From Frigoriglobus tundricola (GTDB lineage: Bacteria; Planctomycetota; Planctomycetia; Gemmatales; Gemmataceae), in the NCBI RefSeq assembly GCF_013128195.2, contig NZ_CP053452.2:8618001-8682000 (forward strand): a stretch of DNA of 64,000 nt. The letters run 5' to 3'. The notes below the pieces were generated by a model. The model was not told the origin of the DNA. It did not search any database and saw only the letters and a list, made by a program, of their open reading frames with translations. Positions 24,899 through 34,396 of the stretch are shown piece after piece; position 1 is the first letter of the stretch; each line of letters opens with the position of its first letter. The position numbers were made by a program, and so were the translations under genes.

Positions 24899-25146
24899 TT
24901 CGCACGGGGGACCGCCCGCGCGGCGCGGACCCATTCGAGCTTGTTTGCGGGTCCGCATGGGTCGATGTGGCCGGATGAGAATCGTACTTCCCAAGACACT
25001 TGAATGGGCACGTCGTTCCGTTCGATACGTCCGAAACATCACGGAAACGAAGCCAGAGCCGAGCCGGCCTGGAGTCGGCCGCTAATCGGTATCAAAGTTG
25101 CATTTAATGCGATCCGGCGCTACGTGATCCGCCGGAGTGGCTTTCG

Positions 25147-26751
25147 ATGAGCAGTGGGGTGGGGTCCGCGACCACGAACCGACCCGCGGTCAATCCGTGG
25201 TTGGTCGCGGTCGCGGTCGTGATCCCGACCTTCATGGAGATCCTGGACACGACCATCGCCAATGTCGCGTTGCGCTACATTGCCGGGGGCCTCTCGGCAG
25301 CGAATATCGACTCCGAGTGGGTCATCACGAGCTATCTGGCCGCCAACGCGACGATCCTCCCCATCTCCGGCTGGATCTCGGCTCACATCGGGCGCAAAAA
25401 CTACTTCCTCCTCTCGATTCTCGTTTTCTCGATCAGCTCGGCCCTGTGCGGGCTGGCAACGAACCTGGGTCAGTTGATCCTGTTCCGGGTCGTACAGGGG
25501 CTGGCGGGCGGCGGGTTGCAGCCGAGCAGTCAGTCCATCTTGCTCGACAGCTTCCCGCCCGAAAAACAGGGCGCGGCCCAGACCCTGTTTGGTATCGCGG
25601 CTCTCGTCGGGCCGATCGTGGGGCCGACGCTCGGTGGCTACCTGACGGACAATTACAGTTGGCGGTGGATCTTCTACATCAACGCGCCGGTGGGTGTCGC
25701 GGCGCTGGTCGCGTGTTACTTCTTGCTCGACGATCCGCCGTACCTCAGGGCCGAACGGGAGCAGCTGAAAAAGAAGCCCCTGAACTTCGACTTCATCGGT
25801 CTCGGCCTGCTCGTGGTGGTCATGTCGGCGTGGGAAATCATGCTGAGCAAGGGCCAGGAATGGAACTGGTGGGAGGACCCGTTTGGCCGCGTGCAGACCC
25901 TCCAGATCCTCTTCGGCGTGTGCCTGCTGGCCCTCGTGGTGCGTGAACTCCGGTCTGCCAACCCGGTCGTCAACTTTCGGCCGCTGACGGATCGCAACTT
26001 TGTGGTCTGCTGCCTGACCATCTTCTGCCTGTACGGCACCCTTTACGCCAGCTCCACGATCCTCCCGGCGCTGCTCCAGACGCTGTTCCGGTACGACGCG
26101 TTCCACTCCGGTCTGGTGATGTCCCCGTCCGGGGTGTTCGCGATCCTCACCATGATCGTGGTGAGCCTCCTGATGACGCGCGGGCTCGACACCCGCTGGC
26201 TGATCGGGGTGGGGCTCGTCGTCTCGGCGGCCGGGCAGTACTGGATGTCGGTCGCCACGCTGGACATCAGCCCGTGGTTCGTCGCCTTGCCCCGCGTGGT
26301 CATGATTATCGGCCTGTCGATGACGTTCTCACCGCTTCAGGTGACCGCGTTCAAGTACATCCCTCAGCATTTGCGGGGGGCGGCGGTCGGCCTGTTCAGC
26401 TTGCTGCGGAACGAGGGGGGCAGTGCGGGGACCTCGATCGCCCAAACCGTGCAGGAGCGCCGGCTCCAGTTTCACCTGTCCCGTCTGGACGACCACCTGA
26501 CGGCCTACGACAAGCCGGTCCGCACGTTCCTCTCACAGATGGAGGCGTACTTTTTCCAGATGACCGGTGACCCGGCGCTGGCGCACCAGCGGGCGGTCAA
26601 AGCGCTCGACACGCTCCGGCAACAGCAGGCGGGCTCACTCGCGTATTTCGACGTCTTTTTTCTGTCGGCGGTCATCACGGCCGCGCTGGTGGTTTTTGTG
26701 TTCCTGTTGAAGCCCTCGAAAGCGGAAGCGGGTGCCCCGGTCGGTGAGTGA
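25147..26751 (+). CDS. DHA2-family MFS multidrug exporter, 534 aa
   Basis: Fourteen-span drug/proton antiporter of EmrB/QacA type. Evidence: FMEILDTTIANVALRYIAGG start of TM1, motif A-like GWISAHIGRKNYF, motif C in GPIVGPTLGGYLTDNYSWRW followed by FYINAPVG, and many hydrophobic segments over the full length. ATG at 25147, with GGAG upstream. It sits between the outer-membrane factor and the HlyD adaptor, so it is the inner-membrane pump of the complex. Confidence 0.9.
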   Translation: MSSGVGSATTNRPAVNPWLVAVAVVIPTFMEILDTTIANVALRYIAGGLSAANIDSEWVITSYLAANATILPISGWISAHIGRKNYFLLSILVFSISSALCGLATNLGQLILFRVVQGLAGGGLQPSSQSILLDSFPPEKQGAAQTLFGIAALVGPIVGPTLGGYLTDNYSWRWIFYINAPVGVAALVACYFLLDDPPYLRAEREQLKKKPLNFDFIGLGLLVVVMSAWEIMLSKGQEWNWWEDPFGRVQTLQILFGVCLLALVVRELRSANPVVNFRPLTDRNFVVCCLTIFCLYGTLYASSTILPALLQTLFRYDAFHSGLVMSPSGVFAILTMIVVSLLMTRGLDTRWLIGVGLVVSAAGQYWMSVATLDISPWFVALPRVVMIIGLSMTFSPLQVTAFKYIPQHLRGAAVGLFSLLRNEGGSAGTSIAQTVQERRLQFHLSRLDDHLTAYDKPVRTFLSQMEAYFFQMTGDPALAHQRAVKALDTLRQQQAGSLAYFDVFFLSAVITAALVVFVFLLKPSKAEAGAPVGE

Positions 26752-26779
26752 GCCGGTCCGAACCGTGGGGAGGAATTGC

Positions 26780-27097
26780 ATGGACATCCGTGTCAACGCC
26801 GACGAGTTCGCGGTCATGGAGTGGCTGCACCGGAAACGGGAGCGGGCGGCCCCGGACGTGAAAGACTTTCTCGCGTCCGTGCTGCGTGAGCAACTGAAGA
26901 TGGAAGAGGTTCGGTACAACCGGGCGCGGGACTACTTGCAACATTTCAAGATCATCGAACTCCGCCAGGCCGAGCTGGAGTCCGGGACAACTGTAGAGGC
27001 GATTCAGTTGACCCCGGACGGCGAGAACCTCTACCGCCACGCGGTTCGTGACCCCGACCGGTACCGTTTCGAACCGGCCCCAGCCGCTGCACGGTGA
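26780..27097 (+). CDS. Small winged-helix-like protein, 105 aa
   Basis: ATG at 26780 preceded by GGGGAGGAATTGC. The sequence VNADEFAVMEWLHRKRERAA and a later LTPDGENLYRHAVRDPDRYR resemble the helix and wing of small winged-helix regulators (as in MarR/PadR-like proteins), although it is short. It lies between pump and adaptor genes in the same operon, so a role as local regulator of export is plausible (inference from context, not from a specific motif). Confidence 0.55.
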   Translation: MDIRVNADEFAVMEWLHRKRERAAPDVKDFLASVLREQLKMEEVRYNRARDYLQHFKIIELRQAELESGTTVEAIQLTPDGENLYRHAVRDPDRYRFEPAPAAAR

Positions 27098-27162
27098 CGA
27101 TTACGACTCGAACGCGAGCGGTGCGGCGTCTGGGACGACCGCACGCCCTGGAGGTCTGACAT

Positions 27163-28677
27163 ATGGCAAGCGAACCGCCGCGATCGGCCGACACAGAACC
27201 GAAGGCCGATAGTCACGACGCGGCGGCGCCGACGAAACCGCCCCGCCGGCGGCGGTGGCGCAAGCGTCTGATCATGATGGGAGTCGCGCTCGCAGTGGTC
27301 GGCTGCGGGCTGTACTTCGGGCGACACTGGATCCACCGGCAACTGACGACCGAGTCCACGGACGACGCCTATGTGAACAGCCACGTCACTTCCGTGAGCG
27401 GCCGCGTCGCGGGCCATGTGATCGCGATTAACTTCGACGACAACGACCGCGTGCGCCAGGGCGACCTGCTACTCGAGATCGATCACGAACCGTATCAGGT
27501 GGCCGTGAGTCAGCGCCGCGCCGCCCTCGACGTAGCCGAGGGCAACTTGACGACGGCCATTGCCCAGGTCCGGGCGCAAGAGGCGAAGGCACGATCGAGC
27601 TGGTACAACCTGATTCACGCGCAAGAACAGGTGCGGTACCAGCTCGCCACGATCCGCTCGTACGTGTCCAACCTGCGGCTCCAGGAGGCCCAGTTCAAGC
27701 TGGCGGAAACGGAAGTCGCGCGCGCCCGCCGGCTGGTCGATAAGCAGGCGGCCTCGAAGGAAGAACTGGACCAGCGTGCGGCCGATCTGGAGGTCGCGCG
27801 GCAGCGGGTGATCGATGCGACCGAAACAATCCGGCGGACCCGGGCCAACCTCGGCCTGCCGCCGAACGATGCGGACCCGACCGCGGCGCCGGCCGATCTG
27901 GAAGAGACCTATTCGGCCGTGCAGACCGCTCTATCGGACACGGCCCAGGCACTCGCACAGGCCGGCGTGCCGATCCGCCTCCGGGGGCTGACGCCCAAGA
28001 GCCTGCGCGAGCAAGTCGAACGGTTGGACCCGTCGGGCGATCTGAACGAGGCACTGGACCGGATCGTGGAGCAGGCGCCGACCGTCCGACAGGCCCGTGC
28101 GTCGGTCGATCAGGCCCGCGAGGACCTTCGCAACGCCGAACTGAATCTCCGGTACACCTACGTTTATGCTCCCATTGATGGTCAAGTGACGCGTCGATCG
28201 GTGAACCCCGGCGATAACGTCGCGGTGGGGCAGGGGCTGATGGCCGTCCGGTCCCTGACCGACCTATGGATCGATGCCAACTTCAAGGAAACCCAGCTCG
28301 ATCAAATTCAGATCGGTCACCCGGTCGAGGTGACGGTCGATGCGTATCCGAACAAAGTGTTCCACGGACGCGTCGAGGGATTCAGTAGCGGGACGGGACA
28401 ATCACTCGCGCTGTTGCCGCCGGAAAACGCGACCGGGAACTTCGTCAAGATCGTACAACGGCTCCCGGTTCGTATCCGGATCGACCCGGCGGACATGACG
28501 CCGGACACGCCGCTGTTCGTCGGCCTGTCGGTCATTCCGGCCGTGAAATACAAGGAACAACCGAGCGGTCCCGATGCCGGCAAGCGCCTCCTCGAACCCG
28601 GCCCGCGCCGCGAACCGAGTCGGACGGTCGTGCCGCCGCTGCCGAGCGCCCAGCCCACCGCACCGACCCGGCCGTAA
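27163..28677 (+). CDS. HlyD/EmrA-type membrane fusion protein, 504 aa
   Basis: Periplasmic adaptor of the tripartite exporter. It has a cytoplasmic Arg-rich head, one membrane span (LIMMGVALAVVGCGLYFG, about 37-55), then the lipoyl half-motif TDDAYVNSHVTSVSGRVAGH characteristic of EmrA, long coiled-coil helices with about 200 residues (AALDVAEGNLTTAIAQVRAQ ... VDQAREDLRNAELNLRY), and a second lipoyl/beta-barrel part (VYAPIDGQVTRRSVNPGDNV, LTDLWIDANFKETQL). The coiled coil is longer than in typical EmrA. GGAGG precedes the ATG at 27163. Confidence 0.9.
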   Translation: MASEPPRSADTEPKADSHDAAAPTKPPRRRRWRKRLIMMGVALAVVGCGLYFGRHWIHRQLTTESTDDAYVNSHVTSVSGRVAGHVIAINFDDNDRVRQGDLLLEIDHEPYQVAVSQRRAALDVAEGNLTTAIAQVRAQEAKARSSWYNLIHAQEQVRYQLATIRSYVSNLRLQEAQFKLAETEVARARRLVDKQAASKEELDQRAADLEVARQRVIDATETIRRTRANLGLPPNDADPTAAPADLEETYSAVQTALSDTAQALAQAGVPIRLRGLTPKSLREQVERLDPSGDLNEALDRIVEQAPTVRQARASVDQAREDLRNAELNLRYTYVYAPIDGQVTRRSVNPGDNVAVGQGLMAVRSLTDLWIDANFKETQLDQIQIGHPVEVTVDAYPNKVFHGRVEGFSSGTGQSLALLPPENATGNFVKIVQRLPVRIRIDPADMTPDTPLFVGLSVIPAVKYKEQPSGPDAGKRLLEPGPRREPSRTVVPPLPSAQPTAPTRP

Positions 28678-28688
28678 GTGTGGGGGAT

Positions 28689-29132
28689 TCACTTCTTGCG
28701 TAGCAACTTCATCACGACCACATCCTTGCCTTCGCCCTTGAAGTCCTTTGGCCGTTTTCCGTTGCCGTCGTCGCCACCATGAATGAACGCGATAGTCAGT
28801 TCCAAGCCCTTGTCAGTTTCCTTGGTTTGGCAGATGCCCAGAACGGTCGAATTGCCGCCTTTTAAAGTCAAGTCGATTTCCATCGGCGTTTTGGACGGGT
28901 TGAGTTTGAATTTCGCGTCTTCGACTTTGTCGCCGTCATTGACACTGATGACGCCGTCCTTGATTTCCACCGACTTGACCTTGTCGGCTTTCGCGTTCGG
29001 CTTCCCATCGAGTAAGAATTCGGTCATTGTGTAAGTGCCTTCGAGCTTCTTTGCGGCCTCGTCTGCCTTCTCATCCGCAACTGCGAACGCGCACAGCGCA
29101 CAGGTCAGCGCGATCCCCAAGATGTAACGCAC
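28689..29132 (-). CDS. Secreted TIGR03067-domain protein, 147 aa
   Basis: Start at GTG 29132 with GGGAG upstream; the longer frame from 29246 is polar and unlikely. Signal peptide VRYILGIALTCALCAFAVAD. The rest is a planctomycete TIGR03067-like domain (LEGTYTMTEFLLDGKP, VKSVEIKDGVISVNDGDKVE, PMEIDLT, VVVMKLLRKK), usually one or two copies in extracytoplasmic proteins with unknown role. The same domain is part of the sigma-thioredoxin fusion at 18188. It converges with the efflux operon. Confidence 0.75.
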   Translation of the reverse strand: MRYILGIALTCALCAFAVADEKADEAAKKLEGTYTMTEFLLDGKPNAKADKVKSVEIKDGVISVNDGDKVEDAKFKLNPSKTPMEIDLTLKGGNSTVLGICQTKETDKGLELTIAFIHGGDDGNGKRPKDFKGEGKDVVVMKLLRKK

Positions 29133-29523
29133 GGTTGTCTCCCAGAGCGGAAGGTGTGAGGCGCCCGATGACCGACTCCGGGCACCCGTGCCCGAGTCGT
29201 TCGCGTCACCTGCGGTCAGTTTCCGTTCGCTCGCCATTCGTGTCAAAGGTTTATTTTTTCCAAGGACGAGCGAGTCACGTAAGGACTTTCGGGTCTCCGC
29301 CCGGGACGGGGCACCTGCACCCGCGGACAGCCGATGGACTCGAACGAGCAGGATCAGACTCGTGTGAAAACGTGAGCGAGGCAGCGGACAGGGTTGTCAG
29401 CACAGCCCGTGGCTTAATAATCTGCCAGCATCGAGATTCGAAAAGAGATTACTGTGCCGACCAGCCGCGGGCGAAATCGGCCTGACGGCGTGTCGCCTGA
29501 GGCATTGTTTAAGTGAGTTCGAC
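29133..29523. other. Intergenic stretch without a recognisable gene
   Basis: Divergent promoters for 29132(-) and 29524(+) are expected. No ORF with protein-like composition or a ribosome site; no clear repeat or stem except short GC-rich ones. Confidence 0.4.
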
Positions 29524-30417
29524 ATGACGATGCGCCCCAAAAACCGTTGCCAGCGGTGCAACCGGACCTGGCACCCGCGGGGCAACAACCTCTCGCTGAA
29601 GTGCCCCGCGTGTGGCTCGCCAGAAGTGGAGATTGCTCCCAACCCGCTGGCTGCGTTGAGTAAATTGGGTCTGATGGGTTGTATCGCATTCGGATTGGTA
29701 TCTGTTTTGTGTGGCGGCGTCATTGCTCTCGTCGGTGGCGGGCTGCGACCCAAAAACCCGCCGACACAAGATCAATCGACGGTCGCCAAGTCCGATTCAG
29801 ACGCATCGAAGCGCACTGAGAAGCGTGTCCCGGATGTCGCCAGGTCCGATTCCGTCATTGCGAAACGTACCGAGAAACCGGCGCCCAATGCAGTTGAGAC
29901 AGTGCGGCCGAGTGTCGCGCTCGCGCCGGCTCCGCGGCGTGTCTACAACTCAGTGCCAGCCGGTTACTCGTCCGCGTGGGTGCGTCTCGGCGACACGGAG
30001 ACGCGCGTTATTGGTGCCGCCGTGCGCCGGCCCGTTCTGTTCGGCCCGAAGGGTGATGAACGGACCAGTGCCGAACTGGTCCTACTGGTGTGGGTTGAGA
30101 CGCGCAGAATCGGCCCCGGCACGGTCGAGCTGAGGCGCTGGATCGGGGCGCTGGACGCAGACGCGCGTCTCGCGGGAGCCTCCGGTGTGTTAACGCCAGT
30201 GCGCTTTTCTGGGGCCACACTCGGGGGACAGCTGGATCGCGGGGTGGCGCTGGTTAAAGACGGGCCACCGGTTCGCGACCTGTTGGCTTTTGCAGTGCCC
30301 GATCCAAATGTTCAAACCCTTTCACTGCGCCTGGCCGGATCGCACGTTGGGGAGTTCGGGTTCTTCGACCACGAGATTCCGCCGGAGGCCTGGAAGGGTG
30401 GCGCGGCAAAAGATTAG
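29524..30417 (+). CDS. Zinc-ribbon membrane protein, 297 aa
   Basis: The N-terminus has a CxxC ... CxxC ribbon (NRCQRCNRTWHPRGNNLSLK, CPACGS), then one membrane span (MGCIAFGLVSVLCGGVIALV), a Ser/Lys/Pro-rich spacer, and an extracytoplasmic beta domain (WVRLGDTETRVIGAAVRRPV to EIPPEAWKG) of about 150 residues. This layout, ribbon plus span plus globular domain, recurs in planctomycete proteins of unknown function. ATG at 29524, with no obvious ribosome site. Confidence 0.65.
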   Translation: MTMRPKNRCQRCNRTWHPRGNNLSLKCPACGSPEVEIAPNPLAALSKLGLMGCIAFGLVSVLCGGVIALVGGGLRPKNPPTQDQSTVAKSDSDASKRTEKRVPDVARSDSVIAKRTEKPAPNAVETVRPSVALAPAPRRVYNSVPAGYSSAWVRLGDTETRVIGAAVRRPVLFGPKGDERTSAELVLLVWVETRRIGPGTVELRRWIGALDADARLAGASGVLTPVRFSGATLGGQLDRGVALVKDGPPVRDLLAFAVPDPNVQTLSLRLAGSHVGEFGFFDHEIPPEAWKGGAAKD

Positions 30418-30474
30418 CCGAACAGTCGCTTGCTCTTGTGCGGGTAATCGTCCCGCCACACATCCCGTCGCTCG

Positions 30475-31866
30475 TTATGCCCAGAGCGGCTTGATCGGCG
30501 TACCGCGACTCACCTCGATCGGGCGGCCCTGCTGGTCGGTCATCTGGCCGCGCGGGTCGATGCCGAGGCTGTGGTAGATCGTCGCGGCGAGGTCCGCGGG
30601 GCTCACGGGGTTGGTCGAAGGGTACGCGGCCGCACGGTCCGACGAGCCGTAAACCCGTCCGCCCCGTATCCCCGCACCGGCCAGTACCACCGAGTAACAG
30701 AACGACCAGTGATCGCGGCCGGCGTCCCGGTTCACTTTCGGAGTGCGGCCCATGTCGCCCATCCACACCACCAGCGTTTCGTCCAAGAGCCCGCGCGCGT
30801 CCAGATCGCTCAACAGCGCCGAGAACCCACGGTCCATTTGTGGCGCAAGGGTGCCTTTCAGGTCACGGAAGTTGCCGCCGTGGGTGTCCCAGTCGCGGTT
30901 GCCGACCGAGTAGAGCGTGGTGAGTGGAACGCCCGCTTCGACCAGTCGGCGTGCGAGCAGACAGTTCCGCGCAAACGGATCGGACCCGTACGCATCGCGC
31001 ACCTTCTGCGGTTCACGCGCTACATCGAACGCCTCCCGCGTGGCGCTCGTGGAGAGCAGTTCGTAGGCGCGCCGAGACGCGTCTTCCAGGGTTCGGGCTT
31101 CCGCAGCGGTGTGGAGCCCTCGCGCGGACCGGTTCATGTGTTCGAGCAACGTGCGGCGGCCCGTGAGGTCGGTGCCCGTCGTGTCGGCCATCACCGCGGT
31201 TACCGAACGGGTATCGACCACGCGATTCGTCCGCGTCTCGAACGGGAGTGTAAACGGTTCGTAAGTCGCGCCGAGGCAACCGGCGGTCGCGCCGAGGCTG
31301 TCGTTGTTGCCGAAGTGCCGGAGGTCACCGAGCGCGACGTAGGGGAACACCGGCCGCGTGGCGGGGCGGAGTTTCGCGACCACCGAGCCGAGGGAGGGCA
31401 TGTCCTGGGGCGTCGCGGGCGGTTCGATGCCGAGCGTGAGGTGCTTCGGGTGCGAGTAACCCGTGAGCGCGAGGTACGCGCCGATGGCGTGGTCGTTATC
31501 GTTGTGCGTCACGGAACGCACAATCGCGAAGCGATCCGCAAGCCGCGCGAGGCGGGGCAGGTGTTCGCTGATCGCGACGCCGGGCACATTGGTCGCGGCG
31601 GGTTTGAACTCGCCGCGGATCTCGGCCGGCGCGTCCGGCTTCAGGTCCCACAGGTCGAGGTGGCTCGGGCCGCCGTAGTTGAAAACGACGATACACGCCT
31701 TCGCCCGGCCGAACGTTCCGTTTGCAGTTCGCGAGGGTTCCCCGGCCCGCGCGCGGAACAGGTCGGGAAGAGCGAGACCCGTAAAGCCCAACCCACCGAC
31801 GCGCAAAGCTTCCCGACGGGAGATGCCGTCACAGAGGCGGACGTTCCGACCCAGGATGGAGAGCAT
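30475..31866 (-). CDS. DUF1501 (sulfatase-like) exported protein, 463 aa
   Basis: Tat-type N-terminus (GISRREALRVGGLGFTGLAL) for export of a folded protein. The body has the alkaline-phosphatase-superfamily-like core of DUF1501: IVVFNYGGPSHLDLWDLKPD, ADRFAIVRSVTHNDNDHAIG, SVGNRDWDTHGGNFRDL, LVVWMGDMGRTPKVN. In planctomycetes these usually pair with a DUF1549/DUF1553 cytochrome gene; none is next to it here, although a wrecked cytochrome gene lies at 33800-34378. Full length, ATG at 31866. Confidence 0.9.
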   Translation of the reverse strand: MLSILGRNVRLCDGISRREALRVGGLGFTGLALPDLFRARAGEPSRTANGTFGRAKACIVVFNYGGPSHLDLWDLKPDAPAEIRGEFKPAATNVPGVAISEHLPRLARLADRFAIVRSVTHNDNDHAIGAYLALTGYSHPKHLTLGIEPPATPQDMPSLGSVVAKLRPATRPVFPYVALGDLRHFGNNDSLGATAGCLGATYEPFTLPFETRTNRVVDTRSVTAVMADTTGTDLTGRRTLLEHMNRSARGLHTAAEARTLEDASRRAYELLSTSATREAFDVAREPQKVRDAYGSDPFARNCLLARRLVEAGVPLTTLYSVGNRDWDTHGGNFRDLKGTLAPQMDRGFSALLSDLDARGLLDETLVVWMGDMGRTPKVNRDAGRDHWSFCYSVVLAGAGIRGGRVYGSSDRAAAYPSTNPVSPADLAATIYHSLGIDPRGQMTDQQGRPIEVSRGTPIKPLWA

Positions 31867-31988
31867 GGCAGGCTTCCGGGTGAGATGGGATCAAGGGCGG
31901 GGTGGGGTGAGAAAGATCATACCCGCAGGAAACGTCCGGGAGCCAGCACGAAGTGCCTCAGGTCGGGAAGTAAACACTACGAAACCAA

Positions 31989-32024
31989 CGACAGGGGTCG
32001 GGGAATGATCCCCGACCCCTGTCG
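31989..32024. terminator. 16-bp perfect hairpin terminator
   Basis: Arms 31989-32004 and 32009-32024 are exact reverse complements (CGACAGGGGTCGGGGA) around ATGA. It follows the leftward gene ending at 32132 by about 110 bp. The GGGGAAT-ATCCCC core matches the hairpins at 2200 and 3311-3339, suggesting one genomic terminator family. Confidence 0.7.
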
Positions 32025-32131
32025 CGTCGTGCACACCGGCGCACCCGGTTCGCGGGTGCGCGGCAGTTGCCCGCTCGCCGCGGACGTCACGCGTAATGCG
32101 ATGTCTGCGGCCAGCGCGCGCACGATTCCAC

Positions 32132-33394
32132 TCACTTCTGCGGTGCGCTGGCGGTCTTCGTGTCGAGGCGCTTCGCGGCGAGTTCTTGGGCCTGGACGTT
32201 GAACCGCCCGAGCTTCTGCAACTGCGCGTACGCCGCGCTCAGTTCGTTTTGCGCCGTGCGGACCCGCTGGAGTTCCTTCTCCGCAGTCGCCTCGGCCTCC
32301 GGCGTGAGGAAGTCGTGTCGCCCGACCAGTACGCGAACCACTTCCGTCGGCTTCGGCTCCATCGTGAGCGGGAGCAGCTCGTCCGTCTTCGCTCGGGGCA
32401 CGAGGTACAAGAGACGGGTGCCCTCCTCACCGAACCATGCCGCGTCCCACGTCTTCACCATCGCCTTCGCCTCCTTCGCGTAGAGGCCCGCTGCGGTCAG
32501 TTCCTTCACCAAGAACGCACCCAGCTCGGCGCGGGTGCCGTCGCTGGGGAGTTGCGTGTCCAGAGTGGCGCCGGACTCCAGTTCGCCCACGGGGCGGAAG
32601 CCGGTCTTCCCGGCGCGGACGGTCACGAGTACCAGACCGGTCACCTTTCCGCCGGCGCCGTTCACCACGCGAACCTTGTCACCGCCGAGCGCACGAACCG
32701 TGACCGGCGGCGGGAACGTGCCCACGCCGCGGTAGAAGAGGAACTTCTCGCGCTGGAGGACGGTGCCGCCGCGGAGCCCGCGCTCGTCGTAGTTGGCGTC
32801 CTCGGCCGCGTTGCCGCCTGCGACCTCCGTCTGGATGCCCACCGCATCCGTTTCGCGGGCGTGGTAGTAATGGTTTTCGCGGTCATTGCGGTCGCGTGGG
32901 AAGTGAGCCGGTTCGTCCGGCGTGAGCTTCACGTCCCACCGGATGTTCTGCCCCCCCGCCTTGTCGTTCTTCTCGGTGCGGACCGGTGCGCCGTGAGCGA
33001 ACGGGTACCACTCGGTGATCCACCCCTTCGGGAAGTCCACCTTCACCGACACCCTCGTATCCCTGTCCGCGTAGAAGTAGATCACCGGCGTCTCCATGCT
33101 CACCAGCCCGCCGTGCTTCAACCGTGCGCCCTTGGAGAAGCGGGGGGTAGAATCGTAGACGAAGTTCGGCAGGTCGGTGTTGTTCGGGGTGAACCCGACC
33201 GGAACGCCGTCGGCGCCGGAGAAGCTGGTGAACGTGCCCCATTCGTGCGCGACCAGTCGCGGCGGTGCCGCGGGCGGAACGGGTGCCGCGCCCAGCGGGT
33301 CGGGTGTACCGGCGTCGGCCGCGGTACGGGGAGCGAGTGCGAAGCCGAGCGCGACTGCGGCGCCGGCAACCGTCGCGAGCAACAAGGTTCTCAC
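32132..33394 (-). CDS. Secreted protein of unknown function, 420 aa
   Basis: The GTG at 33394 has a strong AAAGGAGAGG ribosome site 6 bases upstream, so I prefer it over the open frame from 33616. Signal peptide VRTLLLATVAGAAVALGFAL. The mature part starts with a Pro-rich spacer, then LVAHEWGTFTSFSGADGVPV, VIYFYADRDTRVSVKVDFPK and later VRALGGDKVRVVNGAGG, alternating strands, then a helical C-terminus (EATAEKELQRVRTAQNELSA). No family named; it could be a metal- or polymer-binding secreted protein. Confidence 0.75.
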   Translation of the reverse strand: MRTLLLATVAGAAVALGFALAPRTAADAGTPDPLGAAPVPPAAPPRLVAHEWGTFTSFSGADGVPVGFTPNNTDLPNFVYDSTPRFSKGARLKHGGLVSMETPVIYFYADRDTRVSVKVDFPKGWITEWYPFAHGAPVRTEKNDKAGGQNIRWDVKLTPDEPAHFPRDRNDRENHYYHARETDAVGIQTEVAGGNAAEDANYDERGLRGGTVLQREKFLFYRGVGTFPPPVTVRALGGDKVRVVNGAGGKVTGLVLVTVRAGKTGFRPVGELESGATLDTQLPSDGTRAELGAFLVKELTAAGLYAKEAKAMVKTWDAAWFGEEGTRLLYLVPRAKTDELLPLTMEPKPTEVVRVLVGRHDFLTPEAEATAEKELQRVRTAQNELSAAYAQLQKLGRFNVQAQELAAKRLDTKTASAPQK

Positions 33395-33799
33395 GAGCCC
33401 TCTCCTTTGGGGAACGACGGCCGCCGATGGGGCGGCCGTCTCCAGCCACTCTACCCAAAGGAACTCGATTACAGAATTTGTTGATACATCACCGTTACAC
33501 CCGCATATCCGCTTTATGACCGTCAGCGTGTAGTTGGGTTTTCGGAATGCTGCTATGTGCACACACCACCCTGGTATCCCGTCACACGGGCTAAACGAAG
33601 AGGCCGAATTGATCAATGTGTTTTAGGTAAAAAGTGACAGATGGTCGTGTGTTGAGACGAGCTGCGCGGCGCAAACTCTGTGGTTGCGCTGTGCGCGTGG
33701 CACGGGGGTGGAATACCTGATCGACCCGCCACCCAGCACGAACTCGTGCCCATTCTTCACACGGCCCTCTTTCCGCTTCTCCTTCTCGTCATTTGCCCA
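33395..33799. other. Intergenic stretch without a recognisable gene
   Basis: AT-richer part around 33465-33640 holds the likely promoter for the leftward gene. A short hydrophobic peptide (ILHTALFPLLLLVICPKG, about 33750-33803) looks like the signal peptide of the decayed gene that follows. Confidence 0.45.
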
Positions 33800-34378
33800 A
33801 AGGGCGACCCCCGCCGGCTCCGGTCGAGTTCGCCGCTGTCCGCACCTTCGCCGGTAACGTCTGTGCGGAGTGCCACGGTGAGAAGAAATAGAAAGCCGGG
33901 CTAAACTTCGCGACCTTCACCACCGAAAGAGCGTTCTCAGGCACCGCAGGGCGTGGCGGTCGATCGCGGAACAGATCCGAAGTGGCGAGATGCCGCCCGA
34001 GGCCGCGACACAGATCACAAAGGCCGAACGCGACCACGTGGTGAAATGGATCACCGCCACCCTCGACGCGGCTGACGAACTCGACCGTACGCGCCCCGAC
34101 CCCGGGCGCCCGGTGTGCGCCGCTCACGCCGGGTGAGGACACCGCACCGTGCGTGATCTGCTCGGCGTGGACTTCGACGCCGCCGGCGCCGTCGGGATGC
34201 CGGAGTGATCCTGGGAGAACCGTTCGACAACGTCGCCGCCGCGCTCAACATCTCGGACGCGCTCAACGAGAAATACTTCGCCCCGGTCGACCTTATCATT
34301 ATCATTGAGTGCCTGTACGCGGTTCCACAAAAACCGGCGCAGCCGAACCCCGACGCGCTGGCCGGTTCGGTCGGGTGA
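33800..34378 (+). pseudogene. Decayed planctomycete cytochrome (PSCyt1/DUF1587-1592 type)
   Basis: Read across frames it is a degraded exported c-type cytochrome: the heme motif NVCAECHGEKK, then an in-frame TAG, KAGLNFATFTTER, a frame change into AWRSIAEQIRSGEMPPEAAT and VVKWITATLDAADELDRTRP, another into HRTVRDLLGVDFDAAGAVGM, a stop, and GEPFDNVAAALNISDALNEK. These are the usual successive motifs of the family, in order, with at least two stops and three frame changes in about 580 bp. Intact relatives are 700-1000 aa. It ends just before gluconokinase. Confidence 0.75.
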
Positions 34379-34396
34379 GCACTCCAGGGAGCGGCA

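Noticed and set aside
30571-32202. Plus-strand ORF (543 aa) opposite the DUF1501 gene
   Set aside because: Shadow; the minus-strand DUF1501 product has its motifs and a Tat signal.
32096-33484. Plus-strand ORF (462 aa) opposite the secreted protein gene
   Set aside because: Shadow of the minus-strand gene, which has a strong ribosome site and signal peptide.
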